A stretch of DNA of 64,000 nt from UBA1845 sp002338715. GTDB taxonomy: Bacteria > Planctomycetota > Phycisphaerae > UBA1845. Where the stretch lies: NCBI GenBank assembly GCA_035344155.1, contig DAORAL010000003.1, positions 1-64,000 of the forward strand. Reading direction: 5' to 3'. Below the pieces are notes generated by a model. The model saw nothing but the letters and a program-made list of their open reading frames with translations, was not told the origin of the DNA and did no database searches. Shown piece by piece: positions 52,447-62,798 of the stretch (within the stretch, counting starts at the first letter, position 1; each line of letters starts with the position of its first letter). The position numbers and the translations under genes were made by a program.

Positions 52447-55400
52447 TTAGCGGCGTTTGGCTTTCTTTTTCTTCGCGGCTTTTTTCGGCGCTTTCTTTAC
52501 GGACTTCTTAGCCGCTTTCTTTTTGGTTGCCTTTTTCTTGGCGACCTTTTTGGGGGCCACTTTTTTCTTTGCGGTTTTCTTTTTCGCCGTCTTCTTTTTC
52601 GCAGTGGCTTTCTTTGCCGTCTTCTTCTTGCTGGCGGCTTTGGGCTTTGCGGTTGACGCTTTTCGTGGCTTTCTTGAACCTGATTCTTCTGCGATCACCA
52701 CCTGGGCAGCGGCCAATCTTGCGACCGGGACGCGATACGGGCTGCACGATACATAATCCATGCCCGCGCGATGGCAGAAGTAAACCGATTCCGGGTCGCC
52801 ACCGTGTTCACCGCAGATACCGATTTTCAGTTTCGGCTTGATGCTGCGACCTTTTTCGATACCCCACTTGACCAGCATGCCCACGCCGTCCTGATCCAGC
52901 GACTGGAACGGATCGTCCTTGAAGATGCCGGCCTTTGCCGAGTCGACATAGTCGGGCAGGAAGCGGCCCGCATCGTCACGACTCAGGCCCATCGTCGTCT
53001 GCGTCAGGTCGTTGGTGCCGAAGCTGAAGAAGTCAGCCACCTCGGCGATGCGATCGCCCAGAAGCGCCGCACGCGGTGTCTCGATCATCGTACCGACCAT
53101 GTATTCCAGCGAGATTCCTTCTGCGGCCAGGATTGCGTCGGCGGTGGCTTTGGTGCGCTCGGTCAAAATGCTCAGCTCGACCGGATCGATGGTCAGCGGA
53201 ATCATGATTTCGGGCAGCACCTTGATGCCGCGACGCTTGCAGTTAATGGCGGCTTCGATGATCGCCCGCACCTGCATTTCAAGGATTTCCGGATAGGTAA
53301 TCGCCAGACGGCAGCCGCGGTGTCCGAGCATCGGGTTGGACTCATGCAACTGCTCGGTGCGCTTCTCGATGAAGTCGCGGCTGACACCGGTGTGCGATGC
53401 GAGACGGTCGATGTCGGCTGACGTGTTCGGCAGGAACTCGTGCAGCGGCGGATCGACCAGTCGGATCGTGACCGGGAAGCCGTTCATCGCGCTGAAGATG
53501 CCTTCGAAGTCACCGCGCTGGAACGGCAGCAACTTATCGAGCGCGGTGCGGCGTGATTCCTCGTTGTCCGCGACGATCATCTCCTGGATGGCGAGACGAC
53601 GTTCTTCGGTTTCAAAGAACATGTGCTCGGTACGACAAAGACCGATGCCCTCAGCGCCGAGCGAGATGGCCTTGCTGGAATCGTCGGGCGTGTCGGCATT
53701 GGTGCGAACGCCAAGGCGACGGCGCTGGTCGCACCACTTCATCAACTCGTCGTATTCCGCTGGCGCTGACGGCGGGACCAGTTTGAACTGGTCGCGGTAG
53801 ATCGTGCCTGTCGAACCGTCGAGCGTGATGAAATCGCCGGCCTTTAGTGTAGTGCCATTCATTGACATTTTTTTGTTGGGGTAGTCGATCTGCAGTTTTT
53901 CGCAGCCGACGATGCAGCACTTGCCCCAGCCGCGGGCGACGACGGCTGCGTGCGATGTCTTACCACCGGTCGCCGTCAAAATTCCCTGCGATGCGTGCAT
54001 ACCGCCAACGTCTTCAGGCGACGTTTCTTTGCGGACCAGGATAACTTTGCTTCCGCCAGCCGCATGTTCTTCGGCTTCTGCAGCCGTGAAGCAGATGCGT
54101 CCACAAGCCGCGCCGGGAACGGCGTTGATGCCCGTGCCCATTTCCTTCGACTTCAATTCGCTGGCGCTGATGTCGGGATCGATGACCGGGTAGAAGAGGC
54201 GTTCGATGTCCGCACCGGTGATGCGGGCGATGGCCTCGTCCTTGGTGATGACCGGTTTTGCCGCGAGGTTGGCGTAACGCTTGGGCAGGTATTTCTTGCG
54301 AACGAGGCGGCTGACTTCGCGACGATCGAGCGTCGGTTTGGTCGCCTGTTCGACCGCGATTCGAAATGCGGCGCCTGGGCTACGCTTACCGGTACGACAC
54401 TGCAGCATGTAGAGCTTGTTGCGTTCGATGGTGAATTCGAGGTCCTGCATGTCCTTGTAATGCAGTTCGAGCATGACGCGGACGGCTTCGAGTTGTTCGT
54501 ACGCCTCGGGCATCACGTTGCGCAGTTCGCTCAGACGAACCGGCGTCCGCACGCCCGCGACGACGTCTTCGCCCTGGGCGTTGATCAAGAGGTCGCCGTA
54601 GAAGGTGTTCTCACCGGTGCTGGGGTCGCGGGTGAAGCACACGCCGGTACCGCAGTCGTCGCCCATGTTGCCAAAGACCATCTGGCAGATGTTGACGGCT
54701 GTCCCTTTGAGACCGGTGATGCGTTCGACCTTGCGATAGGTGACGGCTTTTTCAGCCATCCAGCTGTGGAAGACCGCATCGATCGCGCCTTTGAGTTGTT
54801 CAAACGGATCTTGCGGGAATGATTCGCCGGCTCCGTCCTGATAGATGCGTTTGAATTCGGCGATGACGTTGTCGAGTTCGTATTCGTTGACTTCGGTGTC
54901 GAGGACCTGCTCGCCTTCGGGCTTGCCGATGCGCTGGCGGGTCTGGTTGTTCTTGATGTGGTCAAATGCTTCGTCAAATTTTTCTCGGTTGATTCCTTTG
55001 GCCGTGCTGCCAAACATCATAATGAGGCGGCGATAGGCATCGAGGGCAAAGCGTCGACTTGAAGACGCCTTGGCCAGGCCTTCGACCGATTCATCGTTGA
55101 GCCCGAGGTTGAGAATGGTCTCCATCATACCGGGCATGGAGACAGCCGCCCCCGAACGAACGGAGACGAGCAGCGGGTTCTTTTTGTCACCCAGTTTCTT
55201 TTTGCAGGCTTTTTCAAGCTTGCGCAGGTTGTCTTTGACTTGTTGTTCCAGACCGACCGGCCAATGGTTGCCGCGCTTGGTGTACTCGGCGCAGGCCTCG
55301 GTGGTGATGGTATAACCGGCAGGGACCGGCAGGCCGATGCGCGTCATCTCGGCAAGTCCAGCACCCTTTCCGCCCAGGAGTTGTTTCTGTGATCCGTCAC

Positions 55401-55452
55401 CTTCGGTTTTGTTTGCACCGAAGAAATAAACCCATTTTGTCTTCTTGGCCAT
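52447..55452 (-). CDS. ppdK: Pyruvate phosphate dikinase with a histone-H1-like lysine-rich tail
   Basis: The start at 55452 (MAKKTKWVYFF) has GGAG upstream; an in-frame TTG lies 15 bases earlier. The 1001-residue enzyme has the ATP-grasp domain (QLLGGKGAGLAEM), the phosphohistidine domain with ATGGKTSHAAVVAR and a C-terminal PEP/pyruvate domain with ICGEHGGDPESV, giving a reversible PEP-pyruvate reaction. The core ends at about residue 925. The last 75 residues are Lys/Ala repeats (KKKTAKK-type) with strong codon bias to AAG/AAA. Ordinary PPDK stops near 880-910. The tail might bind nucleic acids or polyphosphate. Confidence 0.95.
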   Translation of the reverse strand: MAKKTKWVYFFGANKTEGDGSQKQLLGGKGAGLAEMTRIGLPVPAGYTITTEACAEYTKRGNHWPVGLEQQVKDNLRKLEKACKKKLGDKKNPLLVSVRSGAAVSMPGMMETILNLGLNDESVEGLAKASSSRRFALDAYRRLIMMFGSTAKGINREKFDEAFDHIKNNQTRQRIGKPEGEQVLDTEVNEYELDNVIAEFKRIYQDGAGESFPQDPFEQLKGAIDAVFHSWMAEKAVTYRKVERITGLKGTAVNICQMVFGNMGDDCGTGVCFTRDPSTGENTFYGDLLINAQGEDVVAGVRTPVRLSELRNVMPEAYEQLEAVRVMLELHYKDMQDLEFTIERNKLYMLQCRTGKRSPGAAFRIAVEQATKPTLDRREVSRLVRKKYLPKRYANLAAKPVITKDEAIARITGADIERLFYPVIDPDISASELKSKEMGTGINAVPGAACGRICFTAAEAEEHAAGGSKVILVRKETSPEDVGGMHASQGILTATGGKTSHAAVVARGWGKCCIVGCEKLQIDYPNKKMSMNGTTLKAGDFITLDGSTGTIYRDQFKLVPPSAPAEYDELMKWCDQRRRLGVRTNADTPDDSSKAISLGAEGIGLCRTEHMFFETEERRLAIQEMIVADNEESRRTALDKLLPFQRGDFEGIFSAMNGFPVTIRLVDPPLHEFLPNTSADIDRLASHTGVSRDFIEKRTEQLHESNPMLGHRGCRLAITYPEILEMQVRAIIEAAINCKRRGIKVLPEIMIPLTIDPVELSILTERTKATADAILAAEGISLEYMVGTMIETPRAALLGDRIAEVADFFSFGTNDLTQTTMGLSRDDAGRFLPDYVDSAKAGIFKDDPFQSLDQDGVGMLVKWGIEKGRSIKPKLKIGICGEHGGDPESVYFCHRAGMDYVSCSPYRVPVARLAAAQVVIAEESGSRKPRKASTAKPKAASKKKTAKKATAKKKTAKKKTAKKKVAPKKVAKKKATKKKAAKKSVKKAPKKAAKKKKAKRR

Positions 55453-55805
55453 GGCCGTGATCTCCAAAATAACAGCCTCACTTGCAATCGCGCGCCACTA
55501 TAGGTGGCGGGTATTCAGTGTCAACGAGGATTTCACTGTATGGATATGGCGCGAAGGGGAAAGTCGCGTACCTTGGCGCTGTCATGTGTGCAGATTAGAC
55601 TTACATGGACCGCGATCGCGCCGGCCTGTGAGTTTCTACGTTGCAGGCAAAACGACAATCGCGCGATCGCAACCGCGGCACGTTCATCGTTGCCCTTGAT
55701 GATGAAGCAAAACGGCGGACAGGTTTGCAAATGCGTTCGTCGGTTTGCGCCGTTGAATGCTGCATGAAACTGTTTCCACGCAACCATTGATAACGAAGTG
55801 ATCGA
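55453..55805. other. Intergenic region before the pilus cluster, about 353 bases
   Basis: It separates the divergent ppdK and pilB genes and should hold their promoters. I see no clear -35/-10 pair and no known RNA. Confidence 0.45.
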
Positions 55806-57563
55806 ATGGCACGCACGAAAAAGAAACTCGGTGAAATTCTTCTCGGGTGGGGCATCGTTGACGAAAAAGCGATTGCCCAGGCGCTCGAGTACGGAATGCA
55901 AAACGGCAAACGCATTGGTGAGGCGCTCGTCGAACTCGAACTGTGTGAAGAAGAGCCGGTCATCAAAGCGCTGGCTTCGCAGTTGGGACTCGAATTCATC
56001 GATCTCGACAAGTTCGTGATTCCGAAGGAATCGTTCCAACTCATCCCACCCAAAATCGTTCGCAAGCACCTGGTGCTGCCCATTGGTGAAGAGGGCGGTA
56101 AGCTCAAGGTCATCATCACCGACCCGCTCGACCTCGACACCTTCGACCTGCTGAAGTTCCACCTCGGCAAGGATCTCATTCCGCACCTCGCCCCCGAAGG
56201 TCGCGTCCGCAAGTTCATCGACGAAATGTTGAGCAAGATGACGGACGACCTGTCGCAGTCGATGGCCAGTATTGACGCGAGTATCAACCAGGCCAGTATC
56301 GACCTTGCCGAATCCGAAGGTGCGAAAGCCAAAAAGAAGGACGACGACGAAGACGGCGACGCGCCAATCATTCGTCTGATCAACCACATCATCGGTGAAG
56401 CCGTCCGCGCGCGGGCGAGCGATATTCACATTGAACCGATGAGCGACCGGGTGCGCGTGCGCTATCGCATTGACGGTGTGTGTCACATCCGCGACGACGT
56501 TCCCAAGAACATTCAAAGCGCGGTGATGACGCGCATGAAAATTATCTCCGGCATGGACATCGCCGAGAAGCGCGTTCCGCAGGACGGCCGAATCAAAATG
56601 AAGTTCGGCGGCAAGCGCATCGACTTCCGCGTGAGTTGCTGTCCGACGTATCACGGTGAAAGCACGGTGCTTCGTATTCTTCGTCCCGAATCGGCGAGCG
56701 TCGGTGTGTCGGCGCTGGGGTTTGGCGAAGAGGATTACGAAGCGTTTTTACGCATTATTCGCAGGCCCAACGGCATCTTCCTGGTGACGGGTCCGACCGG
56801 TTCCGGAAAGACGACGACGCTGTATTCGGCGCTTCAGGAACTCAACCGGCCCGACAAGAAAATCATCACGGCTGAAGACCCGGTCGAATACAACTTCGCG
56901 GGCATGAACCAGTGTCAGGTTCGCGAAGACATCGGGATGACGTTTGGTATTATCCTTCGCGCGATGCTTCGTCAGGCGCCGAACATCATCCTCGTCGGTG
57001 AAATTCGAGACCGCGAGGTGGGCGACGTGGCCATCCAAGCCGCCCTCACCGGTCACCTTGTGTTCAGCACGCTGCACACGAACGACGCCCCGTCGGCGAT
57101 CACGCGATTGATCGACATGGGCATCAAACCATTCCTCGTCGCCAGTTCGATTCAGGCGATCCTCGCGCAGCGCCTCATCCGAACGATCTGCAAGGAATGC
57201 AAAGTCGAAGACACCAAGCCCGACAAGTTCAAGTTGAAGCTGCTTGGATTTACGGATGAAGAGCTGACCGGAGCCACCATTCACAAAGGTGCTGGTTGCA
57301 ACCGCTGCGGTGGTACCGGTTATCACGGCCGATTGGGTATCTTCGAATTGCTCCAGCTCAACAACGAAATTCGCGAGCTGGCGTTCAACCGTGCACCTGC
57401 AGGTCAGCTTCGAAAAGCGGCGTTGGCGTCGGGCATGCGCTCGCTCAGAGACGACGGAAAAATGAAAATCCTCAAAGGCATCACCACGCCCGCGGAAGTC
57501 TTGCGCGTGGCCCAGTCCGACACGATCACGCAAGCGGACATCGGAGACGAGGAAGCCGCCTAG
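55806..57563 (+). CDS. pilB: Type IV pilus / type II secretion ATPase, PilB/GspE family, copy 1
   Basis: This 585-residue protein has two N-terminal MshEN-like repeats (KKLGEILLGWG at 7-17 and KRIGEALVELEL at 35-46), which in the MshE family bind c-di-GMP. An acidic linker (about 170-185) leads to the ATPase with GPTGSGKTTTLY (329-340), AEDPVEYNF, ILVGEIRDREVG and a tetracysteine zinc site (CKECKV ... GCNRCGGTG). It powers pilus or pseudopilus polymerisation. It is first in the cluster; copy 2 follows after 58 bases. Confidence 0.94.
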   Translation: MARTKKKLGEILLGWGIVDEKAIAQALEYGMQNGKRIGEALVELELCEEEPVIKALASQLGLEFIDLDKFVIPKESFQLIPPKIVRKHLVLPIGEEGGKLKVIITDPLDLDTFDLLKFHLGKDLIPHLAPEGRVRKFIDEMLSKMTDDLSQSMASIDASINQASIDLAESEGAKAKKKDDDEDGDAPIIRLINHIIGEAVRARASDIHIEPMSDRVRVRYRIDGVCHIRDDVPKNIQSAVMTRMKIISGMDIAEKRVPQDGRIKMKFGGKRIDFRVSCCPTYHGESTVLRILRPESASVGVSALGFGEEDYEAFLRIIRRPNGIFLVTGPTGSGKTTTLYSALQELNRPDKKIITAEDPVEYNFAGMNQCQVREDIGMTFGIILRAMLRQAPNIILVGEIRDREVGDVAIQAALTGHLVFSTLHTNDAPSAITRLIDMGIKPFLVASSIQAILAQRLIRTICKECKVEDTKPDKFKLKLLGFTDEELTGATIHKGAGCNRCGGTGYHGRLGIFELLQLNNEIRELAFNRAPAGQLRKAALASGMRSLRDDGKMKILKGITTPAEVLRVAQSDTITQADIGDEEAA

Positions 57564-57621
57564 AACATGAACCCGCACGCGCGGTAGCGCGTTTGTATAA
57601 CGCCAGATTAAGGTCACCAAT

Positions 57622-59373
57622 ATGTCGGATCGCAAGATACCTCCAATCGAGCAGCTTCGGGGACGCCAGCTGGGTCGCATCCTCATCAAAATGGGGAAGA
57701 TTCGCCGTGCCGAAGTGCACGAAGCCCTCGAGCTTCAAAAAGAACGACGCCGCCCGATCGGGTCCATCCTCGTCGAGTTGGCCCACATCACCGAGGAAGA
57801 TCTGAATATCGCCCTCGCCGCCCAGGTTGGCATGGAAATGACCAACGTCGGTGGGATGGATATTCCCGGCGAGATTATCGCGCTCGTGCCGCAGCAGATG
57901 GCCGCCACTTATCGCGTGATTCCCTTCGACTTCGATCCGAACACCAACCGCCTGTCGGTCGCGATGGCTTCGCCAGACAATTTCCACGCCACCGACGACA
58001 TGCAGACACTGCTGGGTTTCAAGATCAAGGCATTCATCTGCACCGAAGCCGAAGTTCAATCCGCGCTCGATCGCTATTACCCCGAAGGCGGTGGCGAATC
58101 GATGAGCGGTTTGATCGACGAAATATCCGGTGACGAGGACTTGGCCAAGTTTGAAGGCCGCGGCGAAAGCATCGACCTTGAAGACCTCAAGGAGATGGCC
58201 GACTCCAACCCGGTCAAGCGATTGCTCAACCTCGTGCTCCTTCAGGCCATTCGCGACAAAGCCTCCGACATTCACTTTGAACCGTTCGAAGACGAGTTCA
58301 AGATGCGCTATCGCATCGACGGCGTGCTGTACGACATGGTTCCGCCGCCCAAGCACATTGCTGCGGCGATCGCGTCACGCGTGAAGGTTCTGGCGACGCT
58401 CGACATCGCCGAGCGCCGAATTCCGCAGGACGGCCGCATCGAGTTGCAGATGCATGGCAACCCGATCGACCTTCGTGTGTCGATCCTTCCGACGATGTTC
58501 GGCGAAAGCGTCGTGATGCGTGTGCTCGACCGGGGCAACGTCCAGCTCGACCTCGACCGCCTTGGTTTGCGGGATGACGACCTGATGGTCTTCAACCAAC
58601 TCATCCGCAAGCCCAACGGTATCGTGGTCAATACCGGCCCGACTGGTTCAGGTAAGACGACCACGCTCTATGCCGCCCTCAATACCCTCAACGATCCGGA
58701 GACGAAAATCCTGACGGCAGAGGATCCGGTGGAATACGATATCGACGGTTTGTGCCAAGTGCAGGTGCGTCCTGAAGTGGGTCTGACGTTCGGCAAAGCG
58801 CTTCGAAGCTTCCTGCGACAGGACCCGGACGTGATCCTGGTGGGTGAGGTTCGCGACCTTGAAACCGCCCAAATCAGCGTTCAGGCTTCGTTGACGGGAC
58901 ACCTGGTATTCACCACGCTTCACACGAACGATGCTCCGTCCTCGATTGCTCGTCTGCTGGATCTGGGGTTGGACAGCTTCTTGATTACAGCTACACTTGA
59001 AGCTGTCGTGGCTCAGCGTCTCTGTCGCAGGATCTGTGCGAATTGCAAAACGGAGTTCACACCGTCGGAAGAGATGCTGATGGAGTTGGGCATCACGCCT
59101 GATGACGTCGGCGATCAGCCGTTCTATTACGGCCGAGGTTGTGACTACTGCAATAACACGGGTTATCGCGGGCGTCTCGGGATTTTCGAGATCATGGTGA
59201 TGGACGATCACCTGCGCGAGCTCATCATGCGTCATGCTTCGTCGAACCTGCTTCGTCAGGAGGCGATCAAACGGGGCATGAGGACCCTCCGAGAGAGTGG
59301 GTTGGCGGCGATTTTTGACGGTCAAACGACGATCGAAGAAGTGGTGAAGGAAACCCTCTTCGACGAGAACTAG
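57622..59373 (+). CDS. pilB: Type IV pilus / type II secretion ATPase, PilB/GspE family, copy 2
   Basis: This 583-residue paralogue has the same order: MshEN-like repeats (RQLGRILIKMG at 15-25, RPIGSILVELA at 44-54), an ATPase with GPTGSGKTTTLY at 339-350, ILVGEVRDLETA, and a tetracysteine (CANCKTEF ... GCDYCNNTG). It differs in the linker and in the T2SSE-N-like region IPGEIIALVPQQMAATYRV. Two such ATPases with one PilC is unusual; one may work in assembly and the other in a second machine or in retraction-like disassembly. Confidence 0.93.
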   Translation: MSDRKIPPIEQLRGRQLGRILIKMGKIRRAEVHEALELQKERRRPIGSILVELAHITEEDLNIALAAQVGMEMTNVGGMDIPGEIIALVPQQMAATYRVIPFDFDPNTNRLSVAMASPDNFHATDDMQTLLGFKIKAFICTEAEVQSALDRYYPEGGGESMSGLIDEISGDEDLAKFEGRGESIDLEDLKEMADSNPVKRLLNLVLLQAIRDKASDIHFEPFEDEFKMRYRIDGVLYDMVPPPKHIAAAIASRVKVLATLDIAERRIPQDGRIELQMHGNPIDLRVSILPTMFGESVVMRVLDRGNVQLDLDRLGLRDDDLMVFNQLIRKPNGIVVNTGPTGSGKTTTLYAALNTLNDPETKILTAEDPVEYDIDGLCQVQVRPEVGLTFGKALRSFLRQDPDVILVGEVRDLETAQISVQASLTGHLVFTTLHTNDAPSSIARLLDLGLDSFLITATLEAVVAQRLCRRICANCKTEFTPSEEMLMELGITPDDVGDQPFYYGRGCDYCNNTGYRGRLGIFEIMVMDDHLRELIMRHASSNLLRQEAIKRGMRTLRESGLAAIFDGQTTIEEVVKETLFDEN

Positions 59374-59537
59374 ACGAGAACCAGCGGTTGCCGGGGGGTG
59401 CGACTTGCTGGTCTGGCGGTTGATGAATTTCCGCTGCCGACCGTCCGTCCTATTGTTTTCGTAGATGTCATGCGTGCAAGTCTGTTCTGCCGGGCCAGCG
59501 TGATGGTTACCGATGTCATTGGGTTAAGGTGAGTGCG

Positions 59538-60791
59538 ATGGCTGTATTTCAATACGAAGCGATGAACCAAGCCGGTCAGGAGGTCAAAGACAACATTGAC
59601 GCCTCCAGCGCCGAAGATGCCCTCGAAAAGATTCGCAATCTGGGCCTCTTCCCCACCCGCATCCGCGAAAAAGGTGGACGCAAAAAGGGCGGGGCAGCCG
59701 CAGGAAAGAAGAAAAAAGGCGGATCGTTCACGATCGGGAAGGCCAAGGTCAAGCATGTCACGCAGTTCACGCGACAGTTGGCCACGCTTCAGGACGCCGG
59801 TCTGCCGATCCTTCGAAGCCTCGGCATCCTCGCCGAACAGCAGAAGCCCGGTCCGCTCAAGAACGCATTGACGGATGTGGCAGAAGACGTGGAAGGTGGT
59901 GCGACGCTTTCCGAGGCGATGGCCAAGCACCCCAAAGCCTTCAACCGTTTGTACGTCAACATGGTGGCAGCCGGCGAGACGGGTGGTGTGCTTGACGTCA
60001 TCCTCGTGCGTTTGGCCGAGTTCATGGAAAAAGCCCAGCGTCTCAAAGCCAAGATCAAGGGTGCGATGATTTATCCGTCGGTGGTGATCACCTTCGCCGT
60101 CGGTATCGTGACGATGATCATGATCGTGGTGGTTCCGAAATTCGAAGAAATCTTCCGGGATTTTGACACGAAACTGCCTGGCGTGACCGTGATGCTGATT
60201 GAAACGAGCAAGTGGTTTATCAGCGGTATGCCGCCTGGTTGGATGGTTGTACTGGGTTCGCCGATTGCGTTCTTTATCTTCCTGAAACTGCTGAACCAAT
60301 CGAAGGGCGGGCGCTTCGCCAAAGACTCCGTGATCGTGAAGCTTCCGATTGCGGGAGGCATCGCAAGCAAGTCGTCGATCGCGCGATTCTGTCGAACGCT
60401 CGGTACGCTGGTGACGGCTGGTGTTCCGATTCTCGAAGCGATCAACATCACGAAGGAAACGTCGGGTAACGAGGTCTATGCCCGGGCACTGGGTAAGGTT
60501 CACGATTCGATTCGCGAAGGTGACACGTTTGCCGATCCGCTGCGTGCATCGAAGGTCTGCGACGGTATCGTGGTGAACATGATTTCGGTCGGTGAAGAAA
60601 CCGGTGAACTCGACAAGATGTTGCTGCGTATCGCGGACAACTACGACAACGAGGTTGAAGTGGCCGTCGGAGCGTTGCTGTCCTTGCTCGAACCGATCAT
60701 GGTGGCTGTCCTCGGTGTGATCGTTGGTTTCATCGTTATCGCGCTGTTCCTGCCGTTGGTGTCGCTGATTCAGTCGATGTCAGGTGGCTAG
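59538..60791 (+). CDS. pilC: Type IV pilus inner-membrane platform protein PilC/GspF
   Basis: The start ATG at 59538 has AAGG eight bases upstream; a GTG at 59529 is less likely. The 417-residue protein has two T2SSF domains, each with the FxRQLxxLxxAGLPxxxSL pattern (THVTQFTRQLATLQDAGLP and ARFCRTLGTLVTAGVPILEA) and membrane helices near residues 170-205, 220-240 and 380-405. It recruits the ATPase and the pseudopilins. It is third in the cluster and followed by pseudopilin genes. Confidence 0.94.
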   Translation: MAVFQYEAMNQAGQEVKDNIDASSAEDALEKIRNLGLFPTRIREKGGRKKGGAAAGKKKKGGSFTIGKAKVKHVTQFTRQLATLQDAGLPILRSLGILAEQQKPGPLKNALTDVAEDVEGGATLSEAMAKHPKAFNRLYVNMVAAGETGGVLDVILVRLAEFMEKAQRLKAKIKGAMIYPSVVITFAVGIVTMIMIVVVPKFEEIFRDFDTKLPGVTVMLIETSKWFISGMPPGWMVVLGSPIAFFIFLKLLNQSKGGRFAKDSVIVKLPIAGGIASKSSIARFCRTLGTLVTAGVPILEAINITKETSGNEVYARALGKVHDSIREGDTFADPLRASKVCDGIVVNMISVGEETGELDKMLLRIADNYDNEVEVAVGALLSLLEPIMVAVLGVIVGFIVIALFLPLVSLIQSMSGG

Positions 60792-60873
60792 AATAGAATG
60801 ACGGATGGCTGGATACTGGAGAGCTGGACAATCAAGTCAGTGCAATCGGACAAGTCGGCAAGTGAGGTATGAC

Positions 60874-61824
60874 ATGAAGACCATGGCGCGTAAGAGTCGA
60901 GACGCATTCACATTGATCGAGCTGTTGGTCGTGGTGTCGATCATCGCTTTGTTGATCAGCATCTCGGTGCCGGCATTTAAAAGGGTTCGTATTCAAGCCA
61001 AGGAAGTTGCCAGCAAGCAGCTTTTGACCAACCTGGAATCGGGCTTGGAATCGTTCAGGTCTGAGAAGGCACTGGGCAATCGGTTGCCTCCGTCCGCCAG
61101 CGATGCCGGTGACGGTTTTATTTCCGACCCGTTTACCGGTGTGCGGTTGCCCAGCACGGGCGCCTCGCTTTTGGCGTACGCGATGGCCGGCACCGACAAG
61201 CGCGGAACGGCTGGCTTTCGCCAGGTCTCGACCGAAGCAAGTTGGGCTGACTCGTTGGACAATCTTTACCTTGATCCCAACGCGACGCGATACAAACCAT
61301 TCGTCGGTGACACGGCGATGAAGCAACTCAAGACCATCGCCGAAACCCGCGCCGCGGGTTTTGAACTGTTGCCGTCCAACGTCATCGAAAACCAGCTGGT
61401 GTTCACGGACCTGTTCAACAGTCCCGTGCTTTACTATCGCGCCCGCAAAGCCGCTCGGCGGATGATCACGAACGGGGCAGCCGTCGGAATCTACGACCAC
61501 ACTGAAAATCAAGTTCTGACGGATGCGGTCAAAGGACCGCGCCGCCATCTCATTAAGAACCCGGGATATGACAACGGGGTCGGTGTCGCGACGCAGTATC
61601 CCAAGACGCCCGATTCGCTGCCCGGCAACCCTGGACCGGATGCGGAATCATTCGGGTCGTTCATCATTGATCACGACGCATCGGGTTGTGTCGAGTTGCC
61701 CTCCGATCCGAACATTGTGAATTGCCCGAAGGCGATTCCCCATCGCGCCCAGGATTACCTGCTGATATCAGCCGGGAATGACGGAATTTGGGGCACGACC
61801 GACGACATCACCAACTGGAACTGA
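60874..61824 (+). CDS. Pseudopilin 1 of the cluster
   Basis: The start at 60874 has GAGG upstream. The 316-residue prepilin has a leader MKTMARKSRDA, then FTLIELLVVVSIIALLISIS with Glu +5. Residue -1 is Ala. The C-terminal head is large, with a DGIWGTTDDI motif at the end resembling the calcium-binding-type end of GspG. It is followed by the next pseudopilin after two bases, so the genes form one operon. Confidence 0.9.
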   Translation: MKTMARKSRDAFTLIELLVVVSIIALLISISVPAFKRVRIQAKEVASKQLLTNLESGLESFRSEKALGNRLPPSASDAGDGFISDPFTGVRLPSTGASLLAYAMAGTDKRGTAGFRQVSTEASWADSLDNLYLDPNATRYKPFVGDTAMKQLKTIAETRAAGFELLPSNVIENQLVFTDLFNSPVLYYRARKAARRMITNGAAVGIYDHTENQVLTDAVKGPRRHLIKNPGYDNGVGVATQYPKTPDSLPGNPGPDAESFGSFIIDHDASGCVELPSDPNIVNCPKAIPHRAQDYLLISAGNDGIWGTTDDITNWN

Positions 61825-61826
61825 TC

Positions 61827-62702
61827 ATGATGATTCCAGACTCATACGGAAATGGCGGTTCGGCCCGTCGCGCCAGCGGTTTTTCGCTGGTGGAGTTGCT
61901 GGTCGTCCTCGCGATCCTGAGCTTGCTGATTGGCATGGCCTTCAAAGGGATCAGTTCGGTGACCGAGTCGGCCAAGGTTCGCGAGACCGAAGGATTGTTC
62001 GGTGCGCTCAAGCAGGCGGTCGAAGCCTACGAACTTGAAGCCAACCAATCGCGCGCTGGCGGAAATGTTGCGCAGCGATATCAGAAGCTTCCGCCCGACG
62101 ACATGTCGTTGTTCGTCAATGGCGCGATGGCCAGTGGAACCGTCGTGGTGAAAGACACCGGCGAGCCGCCATTCACACCGCTCGATCCACGTGATGCATC
62201 GACCGGGGCGCTGACGGCATTTGCGCACAATCACGGTGATGTGCGGGCGATGTTGTTGGCCATGCGGTTGCGTTCGCCCAAAGCCAGCGAGATCCTCGAC
62301 GGAATCAATAAGAAGTACATCGTCAACGAAGGCAACATGGTGTTCGATCCTGGCGATGGCACTGAACCGATTCCGCTGATCAATTTCGTAGACGGTTGGG
62401 GAACGGAAATCGAGTACTACTCAAACTGTCCGACGGCCGCAAACCCCGCCCCGCGCGACAAGGCGTCTTTGAATTTCGTCCACGCCAACAACGGTGAACC
62501 GTTGTTTGTTTCTTACGGTCCCAATGGTCAGGATCAGTTTTCAGAAGAGTTCTTCAACGATCCAAGCTATGGCGACACCAGCATCATCGCCGACTTTTTC
62601 GGCGGCAGTGTTGCAACGCCTGAGGGGCTGATCAACCTGGAACTGAACCAGGACAACGTCTATTCGTCAGACACCTTTAAGGAGAGGATGAATCCTCTTT
62701 AA
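61827..62702 (+). CDS. Pseudopilin 2 of the cluster
   Basis: The start ATG is two bases after the previous stop. The 291-residue product has a leader MMIPDSYGNGGSARRASG and FSLVELLVVLAILSLLIGMA with Gly -1 and Glu +5, a helical stem with ETEGLFGALKQAVEAYELEA, and a head containing PLINFVDGWGTEIEYYS, common in GspG-type pseudopilins. It may be the major pseudopilin. Confidence 0.9.
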   Translation: MMIPDSYGNGGSARRASGFSLVELLVVLAILSLLIGMAFKGISSVTESAKVRETEGLFGALKQAVEAYELEANQSRAGGNVAQRYQKLPPDDMSLFVNGAMASGTVVVKDTGEPPFTPLDPRDASTGALTAFAHNHGDVRAMLLAMRLRSPKASEILDGINKKYIVNEGNMVFDPGDGTEPIPLINFVDGWGTEIEYYSNCPTAANPAPRDKASLNFVHANNGEPLFVSYGPNGQDQFSEEFFNDPSYGDTSIIADFFGGSVATPEGLINLELNQDNVYSSDTFKERMNPL

Positions 62703-62798
62703 TCGTTCGGTGTCAGGTGGTTGGGCGTGATTGCGGCGTCGTGTCGGACTGGGCGCGACAATCAAGTCGATGGGGGAGTCTTGTTCGGGAATCGAATT

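Noticed and set aside
55533..56654. 373-residue minus-strand frame over the first pilB
   Set aside because: Antisense shadow of the MshEN and ATPase region, with Asp/Val/His-rich composition.
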